A DNA stretch of 64,000 nucleotides from Candidatus Jettenia sp. Its GTDB lineage: Bacteria; Planctomycetota; Brocadiia; Brocadiales; Brocadiaceae. Below, piece by piece: positions 26,832 to 34,923 of the stretch; positions within the stretch are counted from its first letter, which is position 1; each line of letters begins with the position of its first letter. The notes under the pieces are model-generated. The model was not told where the DNA came from. It worked only from the letters and a program-made list of their open reading frames with translations, and did not search any database. The stretch spans positions 2,571,659 through 2,635,658 of the forward strand of contig CP091278.1 in NCBI GenBank assembly GCA_021650895.1, written 5' to 3'. The position numbers were made by a program, and so were the translations under genes.

Positions 26832-27617
26832 TTAATTTTTCAACATATGGTATTTGCTTTTAAGCTTTTCACGAGCAGTGTCTTTCGTAAATTTCCAGGT
26901 TACCGTTGTGCATTTTCTATTACGATTTTCAGCCCATGCAAGAACCTCTTTTTCTAAGGTCTCCTTATCGGCAATACGTCGGTCGAGGCATTGCCGAGAA
27001 AGAGCAGAAAACTCTATTTCGGCCATATTCAGCCAACTCCCCTTTTTGGGCGTATAGTGTACCTGAAATTTTTCAGCAAGATCAAAAGCTTCTTCAGGTG
27101 GAAATACTTCATAAAAAGAACCAGGTGTATGGGTATTCAAATTGTCTTGAACAAGACGAATACATTCTACCCCAGGATAATATACCTGAACGAATTGTTT
27201 CACAAATTCGGCATAGTCAACTGCAGTACGCCTTTCTCTTACTTGAACATAACGAAAGCCAGTATGGGGTTCAAAAGCGAGTAAAACACAACAACTACCA
27301 TTGCGCTCGTACTCATAATCTTCCCGTTTGAGTTTTCCCGGCTTCATGGGTATTGGAACAATACTATCACCAAGAAGCTGACACGGCCGTTCATCAAAAC
27401 AGATCAGAGGACGCAAAGGATCATAGGGTTGAGCATACTGATGGAGAACATCTTCCATATGCCAGATATAATCGCCCGTTATTTTCCCTATACACCATCG
27501 CTTCTTCAGCCACGGTTTCAGTTCGTTTTTTTTAAAGCCTTTCTTACACTTTCTAAACAAAGGGATTCTACTACTTTTAACTCTACCAGTTTCTCCCCTA
27601 TTAACTCCAGTGTCCAT
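26832..27617 (-). CDS. IS630 transposase, catalytic DDE frame
   Basis: Encodes the RNase-H-like DDE domain. The part after the frameshift (from NELKPWLKKRWCIGKI) contains the first Asp in PLICFDERPCQLL, the second in IRLVQDNLNTHT and the Glu in KGSWLNMAEIEFSALSRQ, the complete IS630 triad. The residues before the shift are only the out-of-frame reading of the first frame, so the true protein is a fusion of both frames made by -1 ribosomal slippage. The last codons overlap the left terminal repeat. Confidence 0.9.
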   Translation of the reverse strand: MDTGVNRGETGRVKSSRIPLFRKCKKGFKKNELKPWLKKRWCIGKITGDYIWHMEDVLHQYAQPYDPLRPLICFDERPCQLLGDSIVPIPMKPGKLKREDYEYERNGSCCVLLAFEPHTGFRYVQVRERRTAVDYAEFVKQFVQVYYPGVECIRLVQDNLNTHTPGSFYEVFPPEEAFDLAEKFQVHYTPKKGSWLNMAEIEFSALSRQCLDRRIADKETLEKEVLAWAENRNRKCTTVTWKFTKDTAREKLKSKYHMLKN

Positions 27618-27958
27618 CGTACAGCCCCTTGGGGAGGCTCTGAACAGGCTATCATGGAAACAGCAGATTCCACCCTCTTATCTACTTTGAGAGGCTGGCC
27701 GCTTCGAGGCTTCTCTTGTAGCAATTCCACGATAGTATCAAACTTGCTTTGCGTGAACTTCTTCCGCATTTTATATATGGCTGTTCTACAAACCCCTAAT
27801 ACACTGATTATTTCGTCATCGATCTTACCCTCATTTGACAGTAATAAAATACGTGCTCGATTTATTGCTCTGGCTGATTTTTTCCCTTGTTTTACATACG
27901 TTTCTAACTCTTCTCGTTCTCTTTCGCTTAATTGAACATTATATATTTTTTTTGGCAT
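27518..27958 (-). CDS. IS630 transposase, N-terminal (helix-turn-helix) frame
   Basis: 146 residues. Begins PKKIYNVQLSEREREELETY, with helix-turn-helix segments KSARAINRARILLLSNEGKIDDEII and ISVLGVCRTAIYKMRKKF that bind the terminal repeats, then a linker RSGQPLKVDKRVESAVS. It ends in TGA just after the slippery run TTTAAAAAAAAC (minus strand; the eight A are the complement of 27526-27533). A -1 shift there joins it to the DDE frame, since both frames encode the FKKNEL/LKKTN overlap. ATG at 27958. Confidence 0.9.
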   Translation of the reverse strand: MPKKIYNVQLSEREREELETYVKQGKKSARAINRARILLLSNEGKIDDEIISVLGVCRTAIYKMRKKFTQSKFDTIVELLQEKPRSGQPLKVDKRVESAVSMIACSEPPQGAVRWTLELIGEKLVELKVVESLCLESVRKALKKTN

Positions 27959-28030
27959 AATCGCATCCTTCCTTGGAAGAAGTATACCAAAATATATTTA
28001 TAGGTGCAATTTAAATAGAAGCAGGACTAG

Positions 28031-28430
28031 TTTACAATCTCATGGAATGTATAGGAATCTCAAAACGATTCTATAGTGGCAAGGCGCGCCTTGCCACTAC
28101 ACGTCTTTATGATCTGAAAGTTGCCGAAGACCTAATTAAATATTTAGGAAATTTAAAGTTTTTTATCATGCCGGTAACACACCTCTAACCCAATTGTAGA
28201 GACGCAAGGTGTTGCGTCTCTATTGATATTGAATAGATAAAAATCAAATAGAGAAAATATAAGAAACCATAATCATTGAGTTTTCAGAAAGAACCGTCCA
28301 GTAATATAAGCATTCCAGGAGAAGCGAGCATATGGCAGTATCAGCAAAATTCTTTAGCTCTCTAAAAATTAGTACACCCTAATTTTTATTGAGATGTGGC
28401 ACTCTTTCATGCTTCGTGTACTTCGTATCT
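28031..28430. repeat. Gene-free stretch with composite palindromic repeat
   Basis: No gene is visible. At 28074-28099 lies TAGTGGCAAGGCGCGCC and its inverse; at 28196-28222 a GTAGAGACGCAAGG...GCGTCTCTA palindrome. The sequence between them (CCGAAGACCTAATTAAAT, TTTAGGAAATTTAAAG, CCGGTAACACACC) recurs in the same order at 39900-39995, so the two palindromes and the spacer travel as one composite unit of about 150 bp. Confidence 0.65.
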
Positions 28431-28738
28431 TCTGTGTATGTGTTTGCCTACACAGAGTATGTTTTTGCCAATATACAAGCTATAAAATATATCTATATGC
28501 AGCATAACCACTTAGCTAAGGTATTAATAACTTTTGTATCTATATACATACAGAGAACAAGGTCAGGCTTTACCAATAAAAATAAAATAATGAATATCGA
28601 AGTGTGTGTAACGGCTAGTTATTTATATAGTTATATATTCGCTTTGTTCTGATAAAAAATTTTTATACAAATAACTTCTTTTGTAGGCATGCTGTTTGTG
28701 ATCTACGAGAGGAACTTTATTAAGCGTACTTTTCAATA
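28431..28738 (+). promoter_or_regulatory. Conserved 308-bp leader, copy 1, with sigma54-like element
   Basis: This stretch is homologous over its whole length to 52021-52338. At its left end the palindrome CTGTGTA-N10-TACACAG (28432-28455) is kept while its 10-base core differs between copies. Near the right end GGCATG and TTTGT give GG-N10-GT (28686-28699) inside a fully conserved TAGGCATGCTGTTTGTGAT, which resembles a sigma54 -24/-12 promoter (TGGCAC-N5-TTGC) with GT instead of GC. The predicted start lies ~56 bp before the Wzz/kinase gene. The palindrome about 230 bp upstream would suit an enhancer-binding protein. Inferred; no gene is encoded. Confidence 0.65.
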
Positions 28739-28766
28739 AATTAAAATGTTGAGAATATTATTATAG

Positions 28767-30455
28767 ATGAATTCAAACTCTTCTAAAAGTACTCCACGAG
28801 ATTATCTGAGAATTTTATTCAGACACAAGATCGTTATTATCATTACACTCATTGCTATCATGGCGACTACGTATATCGGGCTTGAACTCAAAACCCCGGT
28901 TTACGAGGCGCATGTTAAGATGCTCATTTCCGCACAGAAGCAAATAGATTCACCTTATTACAAGGATTTGAGTAGCGCTTATAGGGATACCAAAATAGCG
29001 CTCACTCAAGCTGAGATTGTAACTTCTACTCATGTATTAGAACGTGCCGTCAAGGCGCTTAAACTCCAGGAGCGTCCATTCGACTATGAAAAGAATTTCT
29101 ATTCTCCGCTAAAAGCACAGTTAACAGATCTTAAAACTAAATGGCTGGCAAATCTAAAAACGATATGGCCTGTAAATTCAGAACCTAAAGAATCAGAACC
29201 CCAAAAAGAATCAGAAACACAGCAAGAACCACAGGATATGGTATCTGAACAAGAACAGGAACAGGAGCAGAAACGAGAGCAAGAATATCGTTTATGGGTA
29301 GCAACAGAAAATCTAAGAAGAGCTATAAATGTTGAGCCTATAAGAGACACTGATTTATTTACAATAACCGTCAATGACTTTAGTCCGGACGAAGCGGCTA
29401 TGATTGCCAACGCGGTAAGTCGTTCGTATATTATTTGCGATCTTGAACAGCAACTTGCAGAACTTCAACTCCAGTATGAAGACAAACATCAGCTTGTATT
29501 ACAATTGAAGGACAATATCGACAAGATGAATGATAATCTTAGCGGTGTGTCACTTTCCTACATTGAATCAATTGGTCCGGCGACAATCAAGATCATTGAG
29601 CAAGCGAAAAAACCGTTTGTACCAATAGGAATTAATAAACATCTTACTCTTACTCTGGCATCCTTTATGGGCATATTTTTAGGTATTATGTTTGCCTTTG
29701 GACTGGACTATGTTGACCATACATTTAAGTCATCGCAAGATGTGGAGTTATTTCTCAACTTGCCATTTTTAGGATCAATCCCGAAGGGAAGGTTAAATGG
29801 AAAGACATTAATTAAGGATATAAATCAGATAAATCCTTATACCCAGTTCTATAAACATCTTGCAGACCAAATATATTTCTCAATGAAAAATAAAAAATTA
29901 AAATCCATTATGATAACTGCTGCTTCACCCTTAGAAGGATCTACAGGCATTACTGCCAATCTTTGCCATTATTTATCAAAAAAAGCAGGTCGTAAGGCAA
30001 TTATTATCGATACTAATTTAAAATCCCCGGCAATACACAAAATCTTTAATATCCCGGAAAATCCCGGTCTTTCGAATGTACTGGAAGGCGAAATTTCATT
30101 TGAAGAAGCGGTTCATAACTTAGGTCATAATTTATCCGTATTGCCTGCTGGTAAAACCTCCCTCGACTCGACATTACTTTTAGATTCTACTTCTATGATT
30201 AATGTAATCAAGGCTGCAAAAGAAAAGTACGAATTCGTCTTTGTTGACTACGCAGACTTAAAAGATTTTCAGGATGCTTACGTACTTTCCTCATATTTAG
30301 ACGGAGTTGTTCTTGTTGTAAATGAGGGTAAAACCCGGCGCCATGCTGTGAAGACGTTAATTGCTCCCTTCGAGGAAGGGAAATCCAATATGATTGGTGT
30401 TATCTTGAACAATCGTACATTTGTGATTCCAAAAATAATTTATAAGAGGATTTAA
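28767..30455 (+). CDS. Wzz/BY-kinase-like polysaccharide co-polymerase
   Basis: 562-residue inner-membrane protein of the Wzc type that sets chain length in Wzy-dependent polysaccharide export. Two membrane helices (near 24-42, IVIIITLIAIMATTYIG; near 296-318, LTLASFMGIFLGIMFAFGLDY) enclose a periplasmic domain. That domain has a low-complexity Glu/Gln/Pro insert near 135-175 and a coiled coil near 225-260. The cytoplasmic part (from ~379) has the tyrosine-kinase fold: AIIIDTNLKSP (A' motif), GLSNVLEG, FVFVDYADL (Walker B). The Walker A region reads ASPLEGSTGITANL where the family has PGEGKST, so the catalytic Lys is missing. The Tyr-rich tail is also absent (ends KIIYKRI). It is probably a structural, non-kinase version. 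First gene of the polysaccharide locus, directly behind the sigma54-like leader. Confidence 0.85.
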   Translation: MNSNSSKSTPRDYLRILFRHKIVIIITLIAIMATTYIGLELKTPVYEAHVKMLISAQKQIDSPYYKDLSSAYRDTKIALTQAEIVTSTHVLERAVKALKLQERPFDYEKNFYSPLKAQLTDLKTKWLANLKTIWPVNSEPKESEPQKESETQQEPQDMVSEQEQEQEQKREQEYRLWVATENLRRAINVEPIRDTDLFTITVNDFSPDEAAMIANAVSRSYIICDLEQQLAELQLQYEDKHQLVLQLKDNIDKMNDNLSGVSLSYIESIGPATIKIIEQAKKPFVPIGINKHLTLTLASFMGIFLGIMFAFGLDYVDHTFKSSQDVELFLNLPFLGSIPKGRLNGKTLIKDINQINPYTQFYKHLADQIYFSMKNKKLKSIMITAASPLEGSTGITANLCHYLSKKAGRKAIIIDTNLKSPAIHKIFNIPENPGLSNVLEGEISFEEAVHNLGHNLSVLPAGKTSLDSTLLLDSTSMINVIKAAKEKYEFVFVDYADLKDFQDAYVLSSYLDGVVLVVNEGKTRRHAVKTLIAPFEEGKSNMIGVILNNRTFVIPKIIYKRI

Positions 30456-30566
30456 TAAGATCAGAAAAGGTGAAGAATAAAGGGGAGATACTTGTTCATT
30501 ATTCAAACGTGTAGCAGGTATGAATGTGGTTATGTTGGTTTTTGTTAAGGCGAATAAGGTTAATGC

Positions 30567-31865
30567 ATGAATGAATTGCTAAAAAAAATAAAAACAAAGC
30601 ATGCTAAGGTAGGTATCGTAGGTCTTGGTTATGTTGGATTACCACTTGCCCTTGAATTTTTAAGAAGTGGGTATTGTGTAACAGGTATCGATAAAAGTAG
30701 GGAACGTGTTGAGTCTCTTACCAGAGGTAGATCGTATGTGATAGATATAAAGGACGAAGATATCTCAGGGTTTATTCAAAAGGGTCTCTTTCGCGTAACT
30801 GATGACGCCGGCGTCTTGTCAGCTCTCGATGCCATAAGCATCTGTGTGCCAACGCCGCTGACTAAGACGAAGGACCCTGATATGTCTTACATCATCAATG
30901 TGGGTCAAGAGATTAAGAAGTATATGCATAATGAACAAATTTTTATTTTAGAAAGCACTACCTATCCGGGAACTACTGAGGAATTGATGCAACCGATATT
31001 AGAGGAGAGCGGGTTGAGGGTGGGGAAAGATTTTTACCTTGCCTTTTCTCCGGAACGTATTGATCCGGGAAATAAGCGGTATTCAGTTAAGAATGTACCG
31101 AAAGTAGTGGGAGGTGTAACTCAACAATGCACAGAATTGGCATGCTGTTTATACAATCAGATTATTGATACGATTATACCTGTTTCATCTCCAAAAGTAG
31201 CTGAGATGGTAAAATTGCTGGAGAATACATTCCGTAGTATCAATATTGCCTTAGTGAATGAGATTGCCATCGTGGCGGAAAGACTGGGCATTAATGTATG
31301 GGAAGTTATAGATGCTGCAAAGACAAAACCCTTTGGTTTTATGTCATTTTATCCTGGGCCCGGTCTGGGAGGACATTGCATCCCCATCGACCCGCTCTAT
31401 CTTTCCTGGGTTGCTAAAAAAAATGGGTTTGAGTTACGCTTTATTGCCCTTGCAGATCAGATTAATAGCGCTATGCCTGAGTTTGTTGTGGAAAAGATCA
31501 TCGATGTGCTGAACAATGCTGAAAAAAGCGTAAAAGGCTCAAACATTCATATCCTGGGCGTTGCGTATAAGAAGGATGTCGATGATGTCCGGGAATCGCC
31601 TGCACTTGAGATTATGAGTATCTTAAAATCGAAAGGCGCAAAGATATCGTATACAGACCCTCATATCCCGGAAGTTAATTGCCACAAGTTGAGTATTAAA
31701 TCAGAACCGCTTTCTCAGGAGATCTTATCTAAAGCAGATTGCTCTGTTATCGTGACAGACCATAGTAACTTTGATTATGGCTTAATTGTGTCCAACTCTA
31801 AACTGATCGTTGATACCCGGAATGCCTTGAAGGGTGTTAAAAAGAAATGTATCGTGCGACTCTAG
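30567..31865 (+). CDS. UDP-N-acetylglucosamine/UDP-glucose 6-dehydrogenase family
   Basis: NAD-dependent four-electron oxidation of a UDP-hexose to the uronic acid; 432 residues. Rossmann motif VGIVGLGYVGLPLALEF near residue 17, the FLIESTTYPGTT-like ESTTYPGTTEE near 131, the catalytic-Cys segment GPGLGGHCIPIDPLYLSW near 265 and the C-terminal LGVAYKKDVDDVRESPALEIM near 330. The phrase ISICVPTPLTKTKDPDMSYI near 91 is typical of the WbpA/WecC branch (UDP-GlcNAc or UDP-ManNAc) rather than UDP-glucose dehydrogenase, but the exact sugar is not certain. It would supply an acidic sugar to the polysaccharide. Confidence 0.9.
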   Translation: MNELLKKIKTKHAKVGIVGLGYVGLPLALEFLRSGYCVTGIDKSRERVESLTRGRSYVIDIKDEDISGFIQKGLFRVTDDAGVLSALDAISICVPTPLTKTKDPDMSYIINVGQEIKKYMHNEQIFILESTTYPGTTEELMQPILEESGLRVGKDFYLAFSPERIDPGNKRYSVKNVPKVVGGVTQQCTELACCLYNQIIDTIIPVSSPKVAEMVKLLENTFRSINIALVNEIAIVAERLGINVWEVIDAAKTKPFGFMSFYPGPGLGGHCIPIDPLYLSWVAKKNGFELRFIALADQINSAMPEFVVEKIIDVLNNAEKSVKGSNIHILGVAYKKDVDDVRESPALEIMSILKSKGAKISYTDPHIPEVNCHKLSIKSEPLSQEILSKADCSVIVTDHSNFDYGLIVSNSKLIVDTRNALKGVKKKCIVRL

Positions 31866-31927
31866 GTATGAGTAAGGAGTTTTTTGAACTCATAAAAAGC
31901 TCTTGTTTTTAATAACGGGAGGTAGTA

Positions 31928-32917
31928 TTGGTTTCTGTATTTAATAATCCTGTCAAGTGGGATGAAGCTGTAGAAAGTTCTTATTATCCGTATATCTCGT
32001 ATAAATATGGCTGGCTTGAATCTATAGGTTCGTGCTTTTTACACATGGAGCCTTTGCCTCTTGCAAAGGTTACAGAAGATGGCGGTATTGAATATGTTTG
32101 CCCGTGTTTTATAGACAGGGATAAAAAAGAGATTACGAGTTCCGCATTTCTTGCCCCAGGTTTTATTAATAAAAATGCAGATCCTGTTGAAATGATAGAA
32201 GCACTTATTTCTTATGCAAAAAAAGAAAATTATAAAAAAATCTCGTTACAAATTCCTCCGGGTTTTATGTATTCCAATATCTTATTAAATGGAAGATTTA
32301 AACTCATAAGAAAAATCTGTTTTTTTGCTGTAGAGATATGTGCGATGAGCTCTTTCGATTATTACCTGAACAAGTGTGTTTCCAGTGGAAGAAAGAGCGA
32401 CATGAAGGCCGCGTGGCGAAAAGGGGTAACGGTGGAAACCCTTTACCCTTCCCGGGAAGCATTAGAGAGGTTCTATCCTTTTTATCAGGAAATGGTACAA
32501 AGAAATAACGCCCAAATGTTAGAAAAAACCTTTATGTTGAAATTAAGTCAATCCCTTAACCAGAATACCCGTTATTGGATTGCGATGGTACATGGGAAGG
32601 ATATCGGTTCTGCGCTTACGTATGAATTTATGGGAAGACTCTGGGTTTGGTTGCTTCAGGGCGGCGGTGATTTTAGAGATTATAAAACAGACGCTTTTCT
32701 GTATGCTGAAATTATTCGGTATGGCTTTGAGAAACATTTTAGAGTAATAGATTTAGGGACATCTCCCTTGGATAATTCGCAAGGAGATTTTAAAAAACGA
32801 TTGGGTGCTAATCCTGTATTCCATGAATTGTACGAATTGGATCTTTCGTACTTCGGGAATCTAAGAAGTACCTGTATTGAAATGAAAAAGGTGATTAAAA
32901 GACGATGGGCAAACTAA
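31928..32917 (+). CDS. FemAB-like GNAT-fold protein of polysaccharide loci
   Basis: 329 residues with the two GNAT-like halves of the FemAB family, which transfers aminoacyl or acyl groups. Seen: SYKYGWLESIGSCF near residue 23 (in place of the common W-x-x-hydrophobic start), the central SSGRKSDMKAAWRKGVTVE near 155 and the C-terminal HGKDIGSALTYEFMGRLWVWLLQGG near 222 with YAEIIRYGFEKHFRVIDLGTSP near 258, a close match to FemAB proteins encoded with exosortase/EPS loci. TTG start at 31928, preceded by a GGGAGG site. Overlaps the following gene by 13 bp. The substrate is unknown; modification of a sugar amino group is a reasonable guess. Confidence 0.75.
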   Translation: MVSVFNNPVKWDEAVESSYYPYISYKYGWLESIGSCFLHMEPLPLAKVTEDGGIEYVCPCFIDRDKKEITSSAFLAPGFINKNADPVEMIEALISYAKKENYKKISLQIPPGFMYSNILLNGRFKLIRKICFFAVEICAMSSFDYYLNKCVSSGRKSDMKAAWRKGVTVETLYPSREALERFYPFYQEMVQRNNAQMLEKTFMLKLSQSLNQNTRYWIAMVHGKDIGSALTYEFMGRLWVWLLQGGGDFRDYKTDAFLYAEIIRYGFEKHFRVIDLGTSPLDNSQGDFKKRLGANPVFHELYELDLSYFGNLRSTCIEMKKVIKRRWAN

Positions 32918-34038
32918 AGAAACGTATTATTAATAAACTCCTCAAAGAAACATCTCCTTTTTTTGACTCTTATAGTCTTTATTTCAACATGCCTTCTTCT
33001 AAAAAGAAACTCGAACGACTTTCAGATTTTGCTGAAGTAGGCATCGGAGTTAATATTGAAGGAAAGATTACGACCCTGACACCTCGCTATTTAGAAATAG
33101 GCAAAAACACAACGATACAATCTATTCATATAGCACCTGAAAAATTTGTACTCATCGAAAAAGATGTAATAACAGGGAATATCTCCTGCCGGAAGCACTC
33201 GATTATAACCCCTCAAAAGAGCTATGAGGGTGAAGCAATAGACGAAAGGTGCATAACTATTTCAGTAGATTTTGAGGCTGGTGTCGCTCTTTCGCATGCA
33301 TCAAAAGAAAGATGGGGCCATTACCGAAAGTTTTGGGATAGCAGAAAAGCCGTAGAAAAACTTTCTCAACTATTTAAGAAATATGAAATACCTGTGACGT
33401 GGGCTATATGCGGACACCTCTTCCTTAGAGAGTGTAATGGTAATCATAACATTGCTGAAGATGATTGGAGTGGCCACTGGTTTATGCATGATCCCGCAAC
33501 GAATTATAAAAATAATTCCGAATGGTACATGCCTGAAACAATAAAGACTTTAGCGAAAGAGCCTCTTTTTGAAATAGGGTACCATTCTTTTGGGCATTTC
33601 TTATATCAGCAATGCTCGGAAGATACGGTTAAAAAAGATATCTTGATGGCAAAAAAAATACGATCGGAGTGGGGACTGAAGCTCGATAGTTTTGTGTTTC
33701 CTTATAATCAGTGTGGTTATTTTGATTTACTCGTGGAAGAGGGAGGGTTTCGTAATTTCAGAGGCAAAATAGGTGTTATTTGTCCATCATATGGTGCTAT
33801 CAATTTTAAAGAATTTTGCTACATACATACTACACAAGTATTCGCGCCAAGCACTATGGACAAATGTAATTTACAGATTCAGCAATTAACCAGGCAAAAC
33901 TTTAACTATTATACGCATTGTTATCAATGGATTGAGAATGATGGTTGGAAAGAGTTAGAGCAATGGTTGAAAAAGTTAAGCAGATTAATGTCTTTAAACA
34001 AAATTAAAATTAAAAAATTTGGAGAGTTATATGGTTAG
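32905..34038 (+). CDS. Polysaccharide deacetylase family protein
   Basis: 377 residues. The NodB/CE4-type core starts near residue 114 with CITISVDFEAG (first catalytic Asp), followed by VTWAICGHLF near 162 and the metal-binding H-x3-H in FEIGYHSFGHFLY near 215, then SFVFPYNQCGY near 257. An N-terminal region (to ~105) contains short beta repeats (GIGVNIEGKITT, LEIGKNTTIQS, VLIEKDVITGN) like a left-handed helix fragment, an unusual addition. It probably removes N-acetyl groups from a lipid-linked or nascent sugar. Overlaps both neighbours, consistent with translational coupling. Confidence 0.8.
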   Translation: MGKLKKRIINKLLKETSPFFDSYSLYFNMPSSKKKLERLSDFAEVGIGVNIEGKITTLTPRYLEIGKNTTIQSIHIAPEKFVLIEKDVITGNISCRKHSIITPQKSYEGEAIDERCITISVDFEAGVALSHASKERWGHYRKFWDSRKAVEKLSQLFKKYEIPVTWAICGHLFLRECNGNHNIAEDDWSGHWFMHDPATNYKNNSEWYMPETIKTLAKEPLFEIGYHSFGHFLYQQCSEDTVKKDILMAKKIRSEWGLKLDSFVFPYNQCGYFDLLVEEGGFRNFRGKIGVICPSYGAINFKEFCYIHTTQVFAPSTMDKCNLQIQQLTRQNFNYYTHCYQWIENDGWKELEQWLKKLSRLMSLNKIKIKKFGELYG

Positions 34039-34909
34039 ATTTTTAAGAAAATTACGGAATTATATATTTTACAAGATATATAAAATAACTTCTAAAGTAG
34101 TTCTTTATTGTAAAGCCGTGGTAAATCTCGTTAACAATAAGTCGATATCCAATAAGAATACTTTTGAATCATATTTTATAGTAAAAAGTTACGGTTACAC
34201 CAATGATTTAACAATCCCGGAGAAAACGGTATTGGATATTTTGAAGAATGATTTAAGGAATATGAGGATGCTTGATATTGGTGTTGGCACGGGTCGTACA
34301 ACTCTCCACTTTGCAGATTTAGTAAAAGAGTATATTGGCATTGATTATTCAACGAATATGGTGAATGCTTGTAAAACGAGATTTCCAGAAACATCCAGGA
34401 TGAATTTTTTGAGATGTGATGTAAGGTCTATGGAAGTATTTGACGATAAATACTTTGATTTCATATTGTTTAGTTTCAATGGTATAGATTGTATTTCTTA
34501 TAATGATAGATTAATAGCGTTTGAGCAAATCAAACGCATAGGTAAACATAATGCCCTTTTTTGCTTTTCAACACATAATATACAGTTTATCCATAAGCTT
34601 TTTACGATTCATTATTCAGCAAATATAATTCGAACAACACAAAATATATTTAAAAGCTTTTTATTGAGGTCTATCAATAAAAATATTAAAGGAAATGAGA
34701 AATATGCGGTTATTAATGATGGTGCGCATATGTTTGGACTGAATTTATTTTACATTAAACCTCATGAGCAAATAAGGCAATTATACGAATCCGGATTTAA
34801 TAATATACGGGTTTTTTCGTCAGAAAACGGTGAGGAAATAAAAGATTTCTTTACCTTAGAAAATAATACAGAAATGTATCTTTATTACTTATGTAATATT
34901 AACAATTAA
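34031..34909 (+). CDS. SAM-dependent class I methyltransferase
   Basis: 292 residues. SAM-binding motif I reads MRMLDIGVGTGRTTLHFADL near residue 76, motif II YIGIDYSTNMV near 101 and motif IV FDFILFSFNGIDCI near 144. An N-terminal basic segment with a short hydrophobic stretch (FLRKLRNYIFYKIYK) could bind the membrane. The start is the ATG at 34031, with GGAGAG 4 bases upstream, inside the end of the deacetylase gene. Likely methylates a sugar or lipid-linked intermediate; the substrate cannot be told. Confidence 0.8.
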   Translation: MVRFLRKLRNYIFYKIYKITSKVVLYCKAVVNLVNNKSISNKNTFESYFIVKSYGYTNDLTIPEKTVLDILKNDLRNMRMLDIGVGTGRTTLHFADLVKEYIGIDYSTNMVNACKTRFPETSRMNFLRCDVRSMEVFDDKYFDFILFSFNGIDCISYNDRLIAFEQIKRIGKHNALFCFSTHNIQFIHKLFTIHYSANIIRTTQNIFKSFLLRSINKNIKGNEKYAVINDGAHMFGLNLFYIKPHEQIRQLYESGFNNIRVFSSENGEEIKDFFTLENNTEMYLYYLCNINN

Positions 34910-34923
34910 AAATAAAACCGATA

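Larger units (their letters stand above)
26816..28030 (-). mobile_element. IS630-family insertion sequence
   Basis: 1.2-kb element with perfect 20-bp terminal inverted repeats: CTAGTCCTGCTTCTATTTAA at 26816-26835 and its inverse at 28011-28030. Each end contains CTAG, the usual IS630 target, with TA as the likely duplication. Two overlapping leftward reading frames encode the transposase. Both ends and the DDE residues are intact, so the element looks recently active. Confidence 0.93.

Noticed and set aside
34019-34030. In-frame TTG before the methyltransferase ATG as a start codon
   Set aside because: The GGAGAG ribosome-binding site lies between this TTG and the ATG at 34031, so it can serve only the ATG.
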